Shown piece after piece: positions 24,764 through 34,504 of a stretch of DNA of 64,000 bases. The notes beneath the pieces are model-generated. The model was given only the letters and a program-made list of their open reading frames with translations. It made no database searches and had not been told where the DNA came from. The number at the start of each line of letters is the position of its first letter. The first letter of the stretch is position 1. The stretch comes from Bradyrhizobium ottawaense (GTDB lineage Bacteria; Pseudomonadota; Alphaproteobacteria; Rhizobiales; Xanthobacteraceae): NCBI RefSeq assembly GCF_002278135.3, contig NZ_CP029425.2, positions 4,440,001-4,504,000 of the forward strand, given 5' to 3'. A program made the position numbers and the translations under genes.

Positions 24764-27010
24764 TCATTGAATTCGAATGACGACTGTGTCCGCGGCGCCC
24801 GTGGCGTCGATCACGGTGAGCCGCGCAAAGCCCGGACCGGGCGGATCGATCAGGCGCTGGCGGCGGCCATCGATCTCGCCGAGCGCCGTGCCGTTAACCA
24901 TGACGGTCATGGGCAGCACGCCGCCAGCGACCTTGACCGGCATCGCGGCGCTCTCCTGGCCCCCGGACCGATCGACGTCGATCCGCGAGCCGTTCAGCGG
25001 AAACTGGATATGCAGCGCCTGCTCACGGCCGGTCCGCACCAGTTCCCCCACCGGGCGGAACCGCTTCAGCGGCAGCGGCAGCTTGGCGTTGCTGGCAACC
25101 AGGGTTCCCCTTGGCGGCTTCGGCAAGGCGGCCAGCGTCTTGCCGGTGCGGGCGAAGGCATCGAACAGGATCGGAGCGGCGGCGACGCGCCCGATCAGGC
25201 CCGGAACCGGCGCACCATCGGGCCGGCCGACCCAGACGCCGACGGTCATCCGGCCGTCGAACCCGACCGACCAAGCGTCGCGATAGCCATAGGAGGTGCC
25301 GGTCTTGAAGGCGATACGGTTGTGAGCGGCGTTCTCCGGCGGCGGCGTGCCCAGCAGCACGTTGCCGACCTGCCAGGCCGCGACCTGGTCCAGCAGCCGG
25401 AGCGGCTCGCGGTCGTCCTTGTCAGCCATCACCTCGCGCAGCGGCTTGGTGGTGCCGAGGCGGGCAAAGCCCGTATAGAGCTGGGCGAGATCCTGCAGCG
25501 TCACGCCGACGCCGCCGAGCCCCATGGCGAGCCCCGGCGCTTCGTCCTTAGGCAGAACCAGATTCCCGCCGGCCTGCCGGAGCCGCGAGGCCAGTCGGCT
25601 GGAGCCGACGCGGTCGAGCAGCACGATCGCGGGCACGTTCAGCGAGAGTTGCAGCGCCTTCCTCACGGGCACCGTGCCCTGGAAGGTCATGTCGAAATTT
25701 TCCGGCGCGTAGGAGCCGAAGCGGACCGGCCGGTCGTCGATCAGGCTCTCCGGATGGACGAAACCGTCCTCGAAGGCGAGCCCGTAGATGAAGGGTTTTA
25801 GCGTCGAGCCCGGCGAGCGGATCGCGCGGGTCATGTCGACCTGCCCTGCCCGGCTCTCGTCGAAGTAATCGGCCGACCCTACGCGTGCGAGCACGTCGCC
25901 GCTCTCGTTGTCGACCACGATGATGCCGACGGAGATGTTCGGCCCGAGCGCAATGGCGCGGTCGCGCGCCAATGGCTCCAGCACCTTCTGCAAATTCGCA
26001 TCCAGCGTCAGCTTGATGACCGGCGTATCCTTGACCGTCGACAGCGCAGTGTCGGACGCATGCGGCGCCAGGATCGGCATCGGCCTTCGCAGTCTTGGCA
26101 CGGGCACGGCCTTGGCCTGCCTTGCGTCGTCGGCGCTGACCACATGCTCCTCGACCATGCGGTCGAGCACGCGATCGCGCGCCTTGCGCGCGGCCTCCGG
26201 ATGGCGATCGAGGCGGCGCGTCTCCGGCGATTGCGGCAGCGCGACCAGCAGCGCGGCTTCGGCCAGCGACAGGCGCTTCGGCTCCTTGCCGAGATAGCCG
26301 ATCGAGGCGGCGCGGATGCCCTCGAGATTGCCGCCATAAGGCGCCAGCGCGAGATAGAGGTCGAGGATCTGCTCCTTGCTCATGCTGCGCTCGATCTCGA
26401 TCGCGCGCACCATCTGCCGCAGCTTGGCGTAGAGCGAGCGCTGCCGCCGCGGCTCCATCAGCCGCGCCAGCTGCATACTGATGGTCGAGCCGCCTGAGAC
26501 GATGTGGCCGCGCGTTGCCAGCTGCAAGGCGGCGCGCCCGAGTGCGAGCGGGTCGAGCCCGTTGTGGGCGTAGAAGCGCTGGTCCTCATAGGCGAACAGC
26601 AGCTTCAGATAGGTCGGGTCGACGCTGGATTTGGCATCGACCGGCAACCGCCAGCGGCCGTCGGCCATGGCGTAGGCCCGCAGCAGCTTGCCGTTGCGGT
26701 CGACGATGGTAGTGGACACGTGCCGGGCCTCGTCGAGCGGGAGAGGTCCGAGCGAATAGACCCAGGTCACGAAGCCGACGATGGCGAGGATGAGGGTGAG
26801 AGCAGCGCCGGAGAGGATACGAAGGCCCCTGCCCCGGACTCCGTCATGGCCGGGCTTGTCCCGGCCATCCACGCTCTTGCCGGCCGCGCCGCAGTTCGTG
26901 GATGCCCGGGCCTTCGCCGCGCCGAAGCGGCTTCGGCCGCGCAGGCGGGACAAGCCCGGGCATGACGACTGAGTATGTGGCTCCGCTGCGCTCATCCCAT
27001 CAGCACTCAC
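24764..27010 (-). CDS. pbpC: penicillin-binding protein 1C
   Basis: Bifunctional peptidoglycan synthase. Residues 66-85 form the membrane anchor (LSGAALTLILAIVGFVTWVY). The GT51 domain has EDQRFYAHNGLDPLALGRA and GGSTISMQLARL. The transpeptidase has SPGSTLKPFIYG (SxxK serine), SLN, and KTGTSYGYRD. The last 90 residues are the PBP1C BiPBP_C domain. Start: GTG at 27010 overlaps the alpha-2-macroglobulin TGA (GTGA); ATG at 26995 is an alternative. Between start and anchor about 40 residues (for example SRLRGRSRFGAAKARAS) are encoded by a palindromic intergenic repeat. No start codon lies between the repeat and the anchor, so the repeat seems to be translated. Confidence 0.92.
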   Translation of the reverse strand: MSADGMSAAEPHTQSSCPGLSRLRGRSRFGAAKARASTNCGAAGKSVDGRDKPGHDGVRGRGLRILSGAALTLILAIVGFVTWVYSLGPLPLDEARHVSTTIVDRNGKLLRAYAMADGRWRLPVDAKSSVDPTYLKLLFAYEDQRFYAHNGLDPLALGRAALQLATRGHIVSGGSTISMQLARLMEPRRQRSLYAKLRQMVRAIEIERSMSKEQILDLYLALAPYGGNLEGIRAASIGYLGKEPKRLSLAEAALLVALPQSPETRRLDRHPEAARKARDRVLDRMVEEHVVSADDARQAKAVPVPRLRRPMPILAPHASDTALSTVKDTPVIKLTLDANLQKVLEPLARDRAIALGPNISVGIIVVDNESGDVLARVGSADYFDESRAGQVDMTRAIRSPGSTLKPFIYGLAFEDGFVHPESLIDDRPVRFGSYAPENFDMTFQGTVPVRKALQLSLNVPAIVLLDRVGSSRLASRLRQAGGNLVLPKDEAPGLAMGLGGVGVTLQDLAQLYTGFARLGTTKPLREVMADKDDREPLRLLDQVAAWQVGNVLLGTPPPENAAHNRIAFKTGTSYGYRDAWSVGFDGRMTVGVWVGRPDGAPVPGLIGRVAAAPILFDAFARTGKTLAALPKPPRGTLVASNAKLPLPLKRFRPVGELVRTGREQALHIQFPLNGSRIDVDRSGGQESAAMPVKVAGGVLPMTVMVNGTALGEIDGRRQRLIDPPGPGFARLTVIDATGAADTVVIRIQ
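26842..26967. repeat. palindromic intergenic-type repeat, copy inside pbpC
   Basis: A 126-nt element bounded by inverted ends (cgtcatggccgggcttgtcc and its counterpart acaagcccgggcatgacg). The inner hairpin gccgaagcggcttcggc is shared with the element at 55395-55513. Elements of this style are usually intergenic in Bradyrhizobium and Rhodopseudomonas; here it lies within the 5' coding part of pbpC. Confidence 0.8.
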
Positions 27011-30000
27011 TTCGCCGGCCGCACCTCGACCGTTCCCGTGCCCGTCCGCCCATAGCGCGAGGGATTGTACATGTCCTCGACATAGGCTTGCGGCAGCACG
27101 TATTTGCCGGGCGAGACCACGCGCACGATATAGGCGACGGTGAAGACCGACTTCGAATCCGAGGCGCGATCGACCGCCGCAGTGAAGCGGTCGTCGCGGA
27201 ACTCGGTATCTTCAGGCTCCTCGCCGTCCTCGATCCAGTCCAGCGTGCCGCTGTCGCCCGACGACACCAGCTTCGGGTTGTCGATCTCAAGGCCCGCCGG
27301 CAGATAGTCGGACACCATGATGTGGCCGTACTCAGGCTTGGCCTCGGTGATCTTCAGTACCACCGCGAAGCGCTGGTTCTGCTTGACCTTGCTGATGTCG
27401 GCCGGCTTGCCGTCGAGCGTGAAGTAGTTGCGCTCGATCTTGAAGCCGTTGGACGCAGCCGGCTCCGGCGTCACCGGCGAGCCCGACACCGAGACCACCG
27501 CCTGCACGGGCGCATCGCCGGTATTGGTGATCTTCAGCGGCTTGCCCTCCAGCGTCGCGGCCTTATAGCTGCGGTACAGCGCGGTCTTGACCGGCTGACC
27601 GTCCACTTCCATGGACAGGTTCTCCTTGGCCAGCGCCCGCGCCGCCAGCACCAGCCAAGCATTCTCCTGCGTGGAGGTGTAGGGCGTGAGCCCGCGCGCG
27701 GTCTCGACCCGCGACACCGCCTGGGTCAGCGTCGCCTTCGGCGCGTTGCCTTCGCTCGCGAGCGACACCAGAGCTGCGGCATCGCGAAGCTGCGAGCCGT
27801 AGTCGGTGCGGCCGAACTCCAGCACGGGCTTCGGCGCGAGGCTGTCGAGCGCGGCGCCGTACACGCGTTCGGCGCGGTTGCGATCGCCGACCAGAGCGAG
27901 CGCCGCCGCGAGCTGCGACTTCGCGATCGGGGTTGCGAGGTTGCTGAGCTTGGTGTCGGCGAGATAGCGGAGATCGCCGATCGGCGCCGCACCGTTACGT
28001 GCGAGCACATAGAGGCCGTAAGCGAGATCGCGCCCGCCGTCCTTCTCCGGCTCGTTGCCGTTGACGACGGAGTTTCTGACACGGTCGAGCGCGTTCTTGA
28101 ACAGGACGTCCGGCACCGCAAAACCCTTTTCGCGGGCGCGGGTCAGGAAGTCCGTCACGTAGGCGTCGAGCCAGGCGTCGTCGCCGCCGGCCGACCACAG
28201 GCCGAACGAGCCGTTCGAACCCTGACGGGCCAAGAGCCGCTCAATCGCATCGCGGATGCGCTGATCGACCTCGGTGTCCATGGCCAGATGCGCACCGGCA
28301 GCAAGGTCGTTGACATAGAGCAACGGCATCGCGCGGCTCGTGATCTGCTCCGAGCAGCCATACGGATAACGGTCGAGCGCTTTCAGGATCGTCGCCGCAT
28401 CGAGCGCGGTCGACAGGCTGGCCGAAACGGAGACGCTGCCGGTGCCCGGCACGAGGTCGGAGAACATGTCCGAGGTCAGCGTCAGGCTCTCGCCTTTCGC
28501 CAGCGTCCGGATCGAACGGCGTGCCAGGACCTGCGTCGCCGCCTTGACGTCGAACGCGTAATGGCGCGCCAGCGTCAGCCCGTTCGGCCCCCTGATGTCG
28601 ACGTCCAGCGTCGCCTGCCCGGCCGCGGTCGCGTCGATCGCCAGCGCAAACGAGTTGCGCTGCTTGGCGGCGAGCTTGACCGTGGTGGCGGGATTGCCCG
28701 TCATCTTCACGGGGCCGCCGGTCTTCACGTTGATGACGTAGTCGCCGGCCTGTCCCTCGACATTGTCGATCTCGAGGTTGACCGTGCCGTGGTCGCCATT
28801 GAGCAGGAAGCGCGGCAGGGTCGTGGTGAGCACGACAGGATCGCGGATCACGACGTCGGTGTTGGCGCGGCCAAGCTTGGTCGCGGTCCACGCCACCGCC
28901 ATCACGCGCGCGGTGCCGGCGAACTCCGGGATGTCGAAGCCGACTTCCGCGCTGCCATCGGAGCCAACCGTGACGATGCCGGAATAGAGCGCCAGCGGCT
29001 TCTGCGCGGGCGGCGAACCCTGCAGCTCGGCAGCCCCAGCGTCACCACCGGACTTGATCTGGCCTCGCGTGCCGGACATGCCGTCGATGAGCTGCCCATA
29101 GAGGTCGCGGATCTCGGCGCTCAGGCGGCGCTGGCCGAGATAGTAATCGTCCGGCGCCGGCGGCTTGTAATTGGTGAGGTTGAGGATGCCGACATCGACC
29201 GCGGCGATGACGATCTTGGCGTCCTCGCCCGGATTGAGCCCGTCGAGCTTGACCGGGATCTTCAACGTTGCGTTGGGCCGGATCAGCGCCGGCGGCGACA
29301 GCTTGACCTGCAAGGTGCGGGCCTGCTTGTCGATGCCGAACCATTTCAGCCCGATCGCCCGGCCCGGCATGCGCTGGGCAGCGGCATCGAGCGGGCGGCG
29401 CAGCGTCGCCACCACGTAAGCACCTGTGCCCCAGTCCTTACCAACCGGGAGCTTCACCTGGGCAGTGCCTTCCTTGACGTCGATCGTCTGCGTCGTCAGC
29501 AGGCGGTCGCCGAGCACGTTGACGGTCAGCTTGCCGGCGCTGCGGACGTTGACCGACACCGTCATGGTGTCGCCGGAGGAATATTGCGGCTTGTCGATCG
29601 AGGTCTCCAGGAGGTCCGGCGTGTCGGCGCTGCCGTCGGAATACCAGCCGACGTCGAACTGCACCGAGGTCACCGGGCCATCGGCGTCGTTCGACTTCAC
29701 ATCGAGACGGTAGCGGCCGGGCTGGGGAGTGAGCGAAATCCGCGCCGGCTTGTCGGCCGTAACGGTCACATCACCGTCGGCAACGCGCGAGGTCGACTTG
29801 ACCGGCTCGTACTCCCAGTAATTGTTCTGGCGATACCACTGGTAGCGCGACTCCATCTTCAGGAGCTCGTAGCGCAGGCCGTCGCGGCGCAACCTCTCGC
29901 CCTCGGGCGAGACGAACAGGACATCGAACTCGGCCTTGTCGCCCTCGGCGACGTTCTTGTCACCGAATAGCGGCTTGACGCCGATCAGGGCGGTCGCGGG

Positions 30001-32211
30001 CGCCACCGGCAGCACGATCTTGCGCTCGACGGCGCGGCCGCCGGTCTCCACCATGCGGACGAAGATCTGGGCTTCCTGCGGACGGGTCGAAGCCGGCTGC
30101 TTGTCCAGCGTCACCGGGAAGGTCGCAACGCCATTGGCGTCGGCCTCGGGCAGATTCTCGAGCGGCGTGCGCTCGTTGGAGGTGGTCTCCTCGTCGGCGA
30201 CGCCGAACTGGTAGCCGGCAAAGCCCGGACGTTCGCTCGCGGTCGCGACCAGCATGTCGCCTTCAAGCTGCAGGCCGGACGCGGGCGCGCCATAGAGGAA
30301 ATGGCCGTCCGCCTTAAGCTCCACTGGAGCGTTAGCTTTGATCAGCTTGTCCTTGGCGGACAAGTCGAATTCGATCCGATCAGGAACGTAGTCCTCGACC
30401 ATGAAAGTGGTCTCACCGACCGAGGAGCCTTTCGGGTCGGTGAAGGCGCGCACCCGCCACGTCCCGGTCGGAACGGCCGAGTTGAGCGGCACGGACAGCG
30501 TACGGCCGCCGGCGCCCTGGTCGGCGAGCACGGCACGTCGGTATTCGACGCCATCAGGGCGCTCGATCACCAGCGTCAGCGGCCCGCCGCTGACGGCATT
30601 GCCCTGCCCGTCGCGCAACAGCGCGGTGAGATAGACGGTCTCGCTGGAGCGGTACACACCACGCTCGGCATAGACGAAGGCGTCGGCGCCTGCAGGCACC
30701 ACGCGGCCTGAGACGCCGCGATCGGACAAATCGAAGGCGGAGGACTTCAGGCTGAGGAAGGCATAATCGGCCTTCTCGCCCGTGACCGTCAGCATCGCCG
30801 GCGACAGGCCGCCCTCGCCGCGCGCAAGGCCCGCCTCGAACAGCACATGGCCGCTGTCGTCGGTCTTGCGCGTCGCCAGGATCTCGTTGTTGCGGGCAAC
30901 GAGCCGCACCTCGGCCTTGCCGACCGGATCGGTCGAGGCCAGCGAGTTCACGAACACGTGGATACCGTCATTGCCGGAATAGGCTGACACCCCGAGATCG
31001 GAGACGATGAACCATTGGGTGGCGAGCTGGTAATCGTCGTCCGAGCCCGGACCCTTGGCGGCGGCCGTCATCACGTAGACGCCCGGCTGAAGCTCGCCGA
31101 GCGCCTGGTCAACCGGAAAGGCCGTGGTGACGTCCTGGTTCAGCGTCATCGCGGTTGCGAGCTCGCCGGTCCAGACCTTCACGCCGCGCTCGCCGCCGAG
31201 ATCGGAGAGCTGGTATTTCGACAGCGTCTTCTGGAAATCGCTGTCGACCACAGTGTTGATCAGATTGCGGTCGCCGATCCGGAACACGTTGATGTTGACC
31301 GCGGGCGTGTTGACGCTGACCACGGGAATGCCGCGCTGGCCGGTCCGCGGCAGCACATAGGCCCGGCTGGTGAAGCGCACGAACGGCTTGCGGTCGCGCA
31401 CATAGACGTTGAACTCGGCCGATTTCGGCAGCCCCTCCTTCACGGTGGACGGCAGGCCGGCGCGCAGACTGATGTTGTAGCGCTCGCCGTGCTTCAGCCC
31501 GTCGACGCAGAGCTGCTTGCCTTCGGCCGACAGCGCCGGCTTGTCCTGGCCCGCCAACGCCAGGAACGGCGCAAAGTCGGTGCGTTTTGCCAATTCCTCG
31601 GAGAACTGGAAGCAGGCGCGCGGGCTCGCCGAATCCGAGTCCACGGTATAGTCGAGCAGCCGGAAGCCGTGCTCGTCGCGCATCTTCTCATATTGGCCGC
31701 GGACGTCGGCGACCTCGCGCATGTCGAGCGACAGCCGCAGCGAATCCAGCGCCGGCCGCCACAGCTTGCGTTCCGACAGCGACTTGCCGAGCACGGCGAG
31801 GGCGTCGGCCTCCTCGCCGGGATTGCCGGCGCGCTGGTAGGCGATGTAGGCCGCGGTCGAGGCGCGTTCCAGCAGGAAGGTCTGCTCGCTCGAGCTCTTC
31901 GGCGATATCTGGAAGATGACCTTGGCGAGCCGTAGCCAGTTGGCGGCGTCCTCCGGCGTGGTCGCGGCGATCTGGCCGAGCACCGACAGGCCGGTGCGAT
32001 AATCATTGCGCCGGAAGGCGGCGTCCGCGTCGGTGCGCAGCGTCGCGTTGGACTTGGCGACCGGCCCGGCCTCGCTCTTGATCTGGGCCTCCAGCTTGAT
32101 CGCGGAATCGGCGAGGTCGTCGCGCTTGAACGCCTTGTCCGCGGCATGCGCGGCGGCGAGGCCGAGCGCCAGCGTGGCGCAGAGTGTGACGGCGCGAACA
32201 AGACCGATCAT
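27007..32211 (-). CDS. bacterial alpha-2-macroglobulin, thioester type
   Basis: 1734 aa. Signal peptide MIGLVRAVTLCATLALGLAAAHA. It then has an N-terminal helical and apple-like region, a string of MG beta-sandwich domains, and the bait region. The thioester motif YGCSEQ is near residue 1287, followed by an alpha/alpha toroid (ARQGSNGSFGLWSAGG) and a C-terminal receptor-like domain. It traps attacking proteases in the periplasm. The pairing with pbpC (4-nt overlap) is the classic arrangement, in which PBP1C repairs the wall while the macroglobulin disarms the protease. ATG at 32211 has GGGAG 8 nt upstream. There is no lipobox, so it is probably soluble, unlike E. coli YfhM/ECAM. Confidence 0.93.
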   Translation of the reverse strand: MIGLVRAVTLCATLALGLAAAHAADKAFKRDDLADSAIKLEAQIKSEAGPVAKSNATLRTDADAAFRRNDYRTGLSVLGQIAATTPEDAANWLRLAKVIFQISPKSSSEQTFLLERASTAAYIAYQRAGNPGEEADALAVLGKSLSERKLWRPALDSLRLSLDMREVADVRGQYEKMRDEHGFRLLDYTVDSDSASPRACFQFSEELAKRTDFAPFLALAGQDKPALSAEGKQLCVDGLKHGERYNISLRAGLPSTVKEGLPKSAEFNVYVRDRKPFVRFTSRAYVLPRTGQRGIPVVSVNTPAVNINVFRIGDRNLINTVVDSDFQKTLSKYQLSDLGGERGVKVWTGELATAMTLNQDVTTAFPVDQALGELQPGVYVMTAAAKGPGSDDDYQLATQWFIVSDLGVSAYSGNDGIHVFVNSLASTDPVGKAEVRLVARNNEILATRKTDDSGHVLFEAGLARGEGGLSPAMLTVTGEKADYAFLSLKSSAFDLSDRGVSGRVVPAGADAFVYAERGVYRSSETVYLTALLRDGQGNAVSGGPLTLVIERPDGVEYRRAVLADQGAGGRTLSVPLNSAVPTGTWRVRAFTDPKGSSVGETTFMVEDYVPDRIEFDLSAKDKLIKANAPVELKADGHFLYGAPASGLQLEGDMLVATASERPGFAGYQFGVADEETTSNERTPLENLPEADANGVATFPVTLDKQPASTRPQEAQIFVRMVETGGRAVERKIVLPVAPATALIGVKPLFGDKNVAEGDKAEFDVLFVSPEGERLRRDGLRYELLKMESRYQWYRQNNYWEYEPVKSTSRVADGDVTVTADKPARISLTPQPGRYRLDVKSNDADGPVTSVQFDVGWYSDGSADTPDLLETSIDKPQYSSGDTMTVSVNVRSAGKLTVNVLGDRLLTTQTIDVKEGTAQVKLPVGKDWGTGAYVVATLRRPLDAAAQRMPGRAIGLKWFGIDKQARTLQVKLSPPALIRPNATLKIPVKLDGLNPGEDAKIVIAAVDVGILNLTNYKPPAPDDYYLGQRRLSAEIRDLYGQLIDGMSGTRGQIKSGGDAGAAELQGSPPAQKPLALYSGIVTVGSDGSAEVGFDIPEFAGTARVMAVAWTATKLGRANTDVVIRDPVVLTTTLPRFLLNGDHGTVNLEIDNVEGQAGDYVINVKTGGPVKMTGNPATTVKLAAKQRNSFALAIDATAAGQATLDVDIRGPNGLTLARHYAFDVKAATQVLARRSIRTLAKGESLTLTSDMFSDLVPGTGSVSVSASLSTALDAATILKALDRYPYGCSEQITSRAMPLLYVNDLAAGAHLAMDTEVDQRIRDAIERLLARQGSNGSFGLWSAGGDDAWLDAYVTDFLTRAREKGFAVPDVLFKNALDRVRNSVVNGNEPEKDGGRDLAYGLYVLARNGAAPIGDLRYLADTKLSNLATPIAKSQLAAALALVGDRNRAERVYGAALDSLAPKPVLEFGRTDYGSQLRDAAALVSLASEGNAPKATLTQAVSRVETARGLTPYTSTQENAWLVLAARALAKENLSMEVDGQPVKTALYRSYKAATLEGKPLKITNTGDAPVQAVVSVSGSPVTPEPAASNGFKIERNYFTLDGKPADISKVKQNQRFAVVLKITEAKPEYGHIMVSDYLPAGLEIDNPKLVSSGDSGTLDWIEDGEEPEDTEFRDDRFTAAVDRASDSKSVFTVAYIVRVVSPGKYVLPQAYVEDMYNPSRYGRTGTGTVEVRPAK

Positions 32212-32619
32212 GATGGACTCCCGGAAATCGCGGACAGCCGCCCGCGGGCAGCATGAAATGCGCGGAAAGGTGACGGACTCAAGGCGATGGAACCAAAGGT
32301 GCAATTCGTCGCATTCGCCATGGAAAGGCAAGCCCAGAGGAGACCGATCAAGATACCGCCGCTCACACCGTCCTGATGGCGCAGCGATACCCGACCCGTC
32401 GACCGGCGGCCACATCCCGGAAGCTGGCCAGCGTTCCCGGCGATGTGATCCATCGTCCAGTCCGCTGCCGCTCAACCCGGCACCCTGACATGCCACCGTC
32501 TCGCTTTGTCGCGGCTCTGAGGAAAACGGTTCGGTTCAGACTTGGCGAAAGACGATATTTTTCATATTTGGCATGGTAGATGAACCAGCCGGCCTCCAAA
32601 CGGAGGCTGGCGCAGCGAC
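32212..32619. other. intergenic region before tRNA-Arg
   Basis: There are 408 nt without a credible protein gene. An AT-rich stretch at 32555-32580 may hold the tRNA promoter. A GC hairpin (GCC-TCC...GGAGGC) lies just before the tRNA at about 32587-32611. Confidence 0.5.
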
Positions 32620-32696
32620 GGTCCCATAGCTCAACTGGATAGAGTAGCGGATTTCTACTCCGCGGGTTGCAGGTTCGAGTCCTGCTGGGATCGCCA
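32620..32696 (+). tRNA. tRNA-Arg (anticodon UCU)
   Basis: 77 nt with encoded CCA. Acceptor GGTCCCA pairs with TGGGATC (one G-T). The D stem is GCTC/GAGT. The anticodon stem GCGGA/TCCGC holds the loop TTTCTAC, giving anticodon TCT. The T arm is GCAGG-TTCGAGT-CCTGC, and the discriminator is G. It reads AGA, a rare codon in this GC-rich genome. Confidence 0.95.
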
Positions 32697-32816
32697 GTCT
32701 CATTTCTAAATCCACCGCCCTTCACGAACGCGTGGGTAACCATACGCGGGCCTTTGAACCGTGCCGATCAGCCCTATGTAAGCGGCGGGCGAATTGCGCC
32801 CGCGTTAAGGACTCCG

Positions 32817-33068
32817 ATGCTTCCTGCCGAATGGACGAGAATGGCCATCGCATCTGCGGTGGCGATCGTCGCGATGTCGTTTTTGGCAATCGACGCAGGC
32901 GTCGTGAACACCAGTGTGGTCACCAGGCCCATCAAGGTGGCTCAAGCATCGATCATTGGCGCCGCCATGGGCCAGCATCACCTTTCCTTCGCCGTTCAGG
33001 AGTGGGCGCGTCCCAGCCGCGACAACAGCGAAAAGCCGGCCTTGGAGCACTGCCTGGCGATCGACTGA
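32817..33068 (+). CDS. small hypothetical exported or membrane protein
   Basis: 83 aa from ATG 32817, preceded by AAGG seven bases upstream. The N-terminus MLPAEWTRMAIASAVAIVAMSFLAIDAG looks like a signal peptide or anchor. The rest has no motif that I recognise. A hairpin GCGGGCG-aattg-CGCCCGC lies just upstream, at about 32785-32803. The 3' end is convergent with the PLP-fold gene, 33 nt away. Coding status is supported by the ribosome site and hydrophobic start only. Confidence 0.5.
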   Translation: MLPAEWTRMAIASAVAIVAMSFLAIDAGVVNTSVVTRPIKVAQASIIGAAMGQHHLSFAVQEWARPSRDNSEKPALEHCLAID

Positions 33069-33101
33069 TCGAGGCGCCCTCTTCCGCGCAAGCGACGACA
33101 T

Positions 33102-34388
33102 TCATCCTCGGCCACCTGTCGACTGACGAACGTGCCACCATCGCGCAATCGCCGCGGTGAGATCATCCCAGACCTCCGTCGGCAAGTCCGAGACCGCCAC
33201 CCGCACGCTGTATTGGTCCGTGGTCGCGTCGTGAAACCACTCGGTCGCGGCGAAGTCGAAACCGAAGCTGCCGGCATGGCGAATCGGGAGGCCCTCGGCG
33301 CGCAGTTCGTTGCTCATGTCCTCGGCGGCCTGCCGCGCGCTCGCCTCGTCGAGAGGGCTCCTGCCCCGCAAGGTGACATAGAGACCGTGGGCGAAATGGA
33401 GTTCGGCAGAGAGCGCCGGGAGTGTTGCAGCAAAATGGCGGGCCATGCTGCGGCCGTTGCGCAGGATCGCCGCAACGCGCCTCTTTGTGAGGGCCCAGTA
33501 GACCGCGCTGCCGACAAAGGGCGGGAAGTGCGCCGGCAACGCCGCGCCGCCGAGCAATCGCACCGCGTTGCGGGTTTCGGCCGCGAGACGTGTCCATTCA
33601 GGCCGCCCTGCCCGCTGCAGGTCATCATTCCCCTGCACGAAAACCGCCGAGCCCAGGCGGCCATATTCCGCCCCGAGCGAATCGAGCTTGTTGTGGCTTC
33701 GCACCAGCACCAGTGGAATTCCGTATCGCCGGGCCCAACTCAGGACGCGCCGGATCCGGCCCGAGCTGCCCGCGAAGCATGTCGTATCGAAAATCACGAG
33801 ATCGAGACTCGAGCCGTCGCTTCGGATCGCCGCCTCAAAAGCGCCGGCGCGGGAGCAGGAATCCAAAAGCAGAATTTTCGGCGAATTCGCCGAAGCAAAC
33901 GCATCACCCAACGGCGGCCTCAAAGCCACGAGCCGCAAATGAGGAACAAGGCCCCGGATCAGCTCCAGCGTCTCGCCATAGGAGCCGGGAAGCACCAGCA
34001 AATCAGCCCTCTCGACGATTTGCGCGGAGGCCAGCAGGACGGCGGAGATCGCAGCCATGCCCGAGGCAGTATAGATCGCCGCGCTCATGCAGCCGCATTC
34101 GAACTCATAGAAGGAAGGACCGCGCACCGTAAGATCGGCCCGCTGGTAATCGTAACTGAACTTGAACGGCCCGCTGACGGGATCGGCGCTGTGCGACCAG
34201 GCTGTTTCCGTTGCCTTCCACTCGTGCAGCTCGTGCTCTGCCCTGAGCGCCGCAGTGATCTGGAATTTGGACCTGACGACCTCGTCGACCGATCGCGGAC
34301 GCGTCAGATCGAGCCGATGGCTCAGGCAGTCATTCAACAGCCCGAGTTCCCTGTGCTTCCGTTCCAGATAGGCCTGAATAGTCTCCAT
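33102..34388 (-). CDS. PLP-dependent transferase-fold protein, unknown substrate
   Basis: 428 aa. It reads as a fold-type I PLP enzyme. YTASGMAAISAVLLAS near residue 125 corresponds to the cofactor phosphate and ring-stacking loop. LDLVIFDTTCFAGSSGRI near 215-232 would supply the aspartate that contacts the pyridine nitrogen. RSHNKLDSLGAEYG near 248 has the candidate Schiff-base lysine. It is distant from MetC and from known aminotransferases, and there is no biosynthetic neighbour. I took ATG 34388 (METIQAYLERKHRELG); a TTG at 34445 would add 19 residues. The role is unknown, and gamma-lyase-like or aminotransferase activity are equal guesses. Confidence 0.75.
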   Translation of the reverse strand: METIQAYLERKHRELGLLNDCLSHRLDLTRPRSVDEVVRSKFQITAALRAEHELHEWKATETAWSHSADPVSGPFKFSYDYQRADLTVRGPSFYEFECGCMSAAIYTASGMAAISAVLLASAQIVERADLLVLPGSYGETLELIRGLVPHLRLVALRPPLGDAFASANSPKILLLDSCSRAGAFEAAIRSDGSSLDLVIFDTTCFAGSSGRIRRVLSWARRYGIPLVLVRSHNKLDSLGAEYGRLGSAVFVQGNDDLQRAGRPEWTRLAAETRNAVRLLGGAALPAHFPPFVGSAVYWALTKRRVAAILRNGRSMARHFAATLPALSAELHFAHGLYVTLRGRSPLDEASARQAAEDMSNELRAEGLPIRHAGSFGFDFAATEWFHDATTDQYSVRVAVSDLPTEVWDDLTAAIARWWHVRQSTGGRG

Positions 34389-34504
34389 GCGCGTCTTGGG
34401 CAGATCCGATCGGACGTCAACGTGCGGAAATCGCCTTGGGTCCAACGCACGCCTGCTGCAACGAACAACGATCCTGGCCGTTGAGACGGTGCAAGGAGGA
34501 CAAC

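Noticed and set aside
26902..29970. A 1022-aa plus-strand open frame opposite the macroglobulin gene
   Set aside because: It is a GC-skew shadow, rich in Arg/His/Asp, antisense to a well-supported gene. Many similar frames occur opposite the GT41 and carboxylase genes.
32363..32743. Minus-strand protein containing SRTRTCNPRSRNPLL
   Set aside because: It is the antisense translation of tRNA-Arg(UCU), a recurrent annotation artefact.
32620..32816. tRNA-Arg as an integration site for a genomic island
   Set aside because: No integrase, no repeated tRNA 3' end and no change in gene character downstream.
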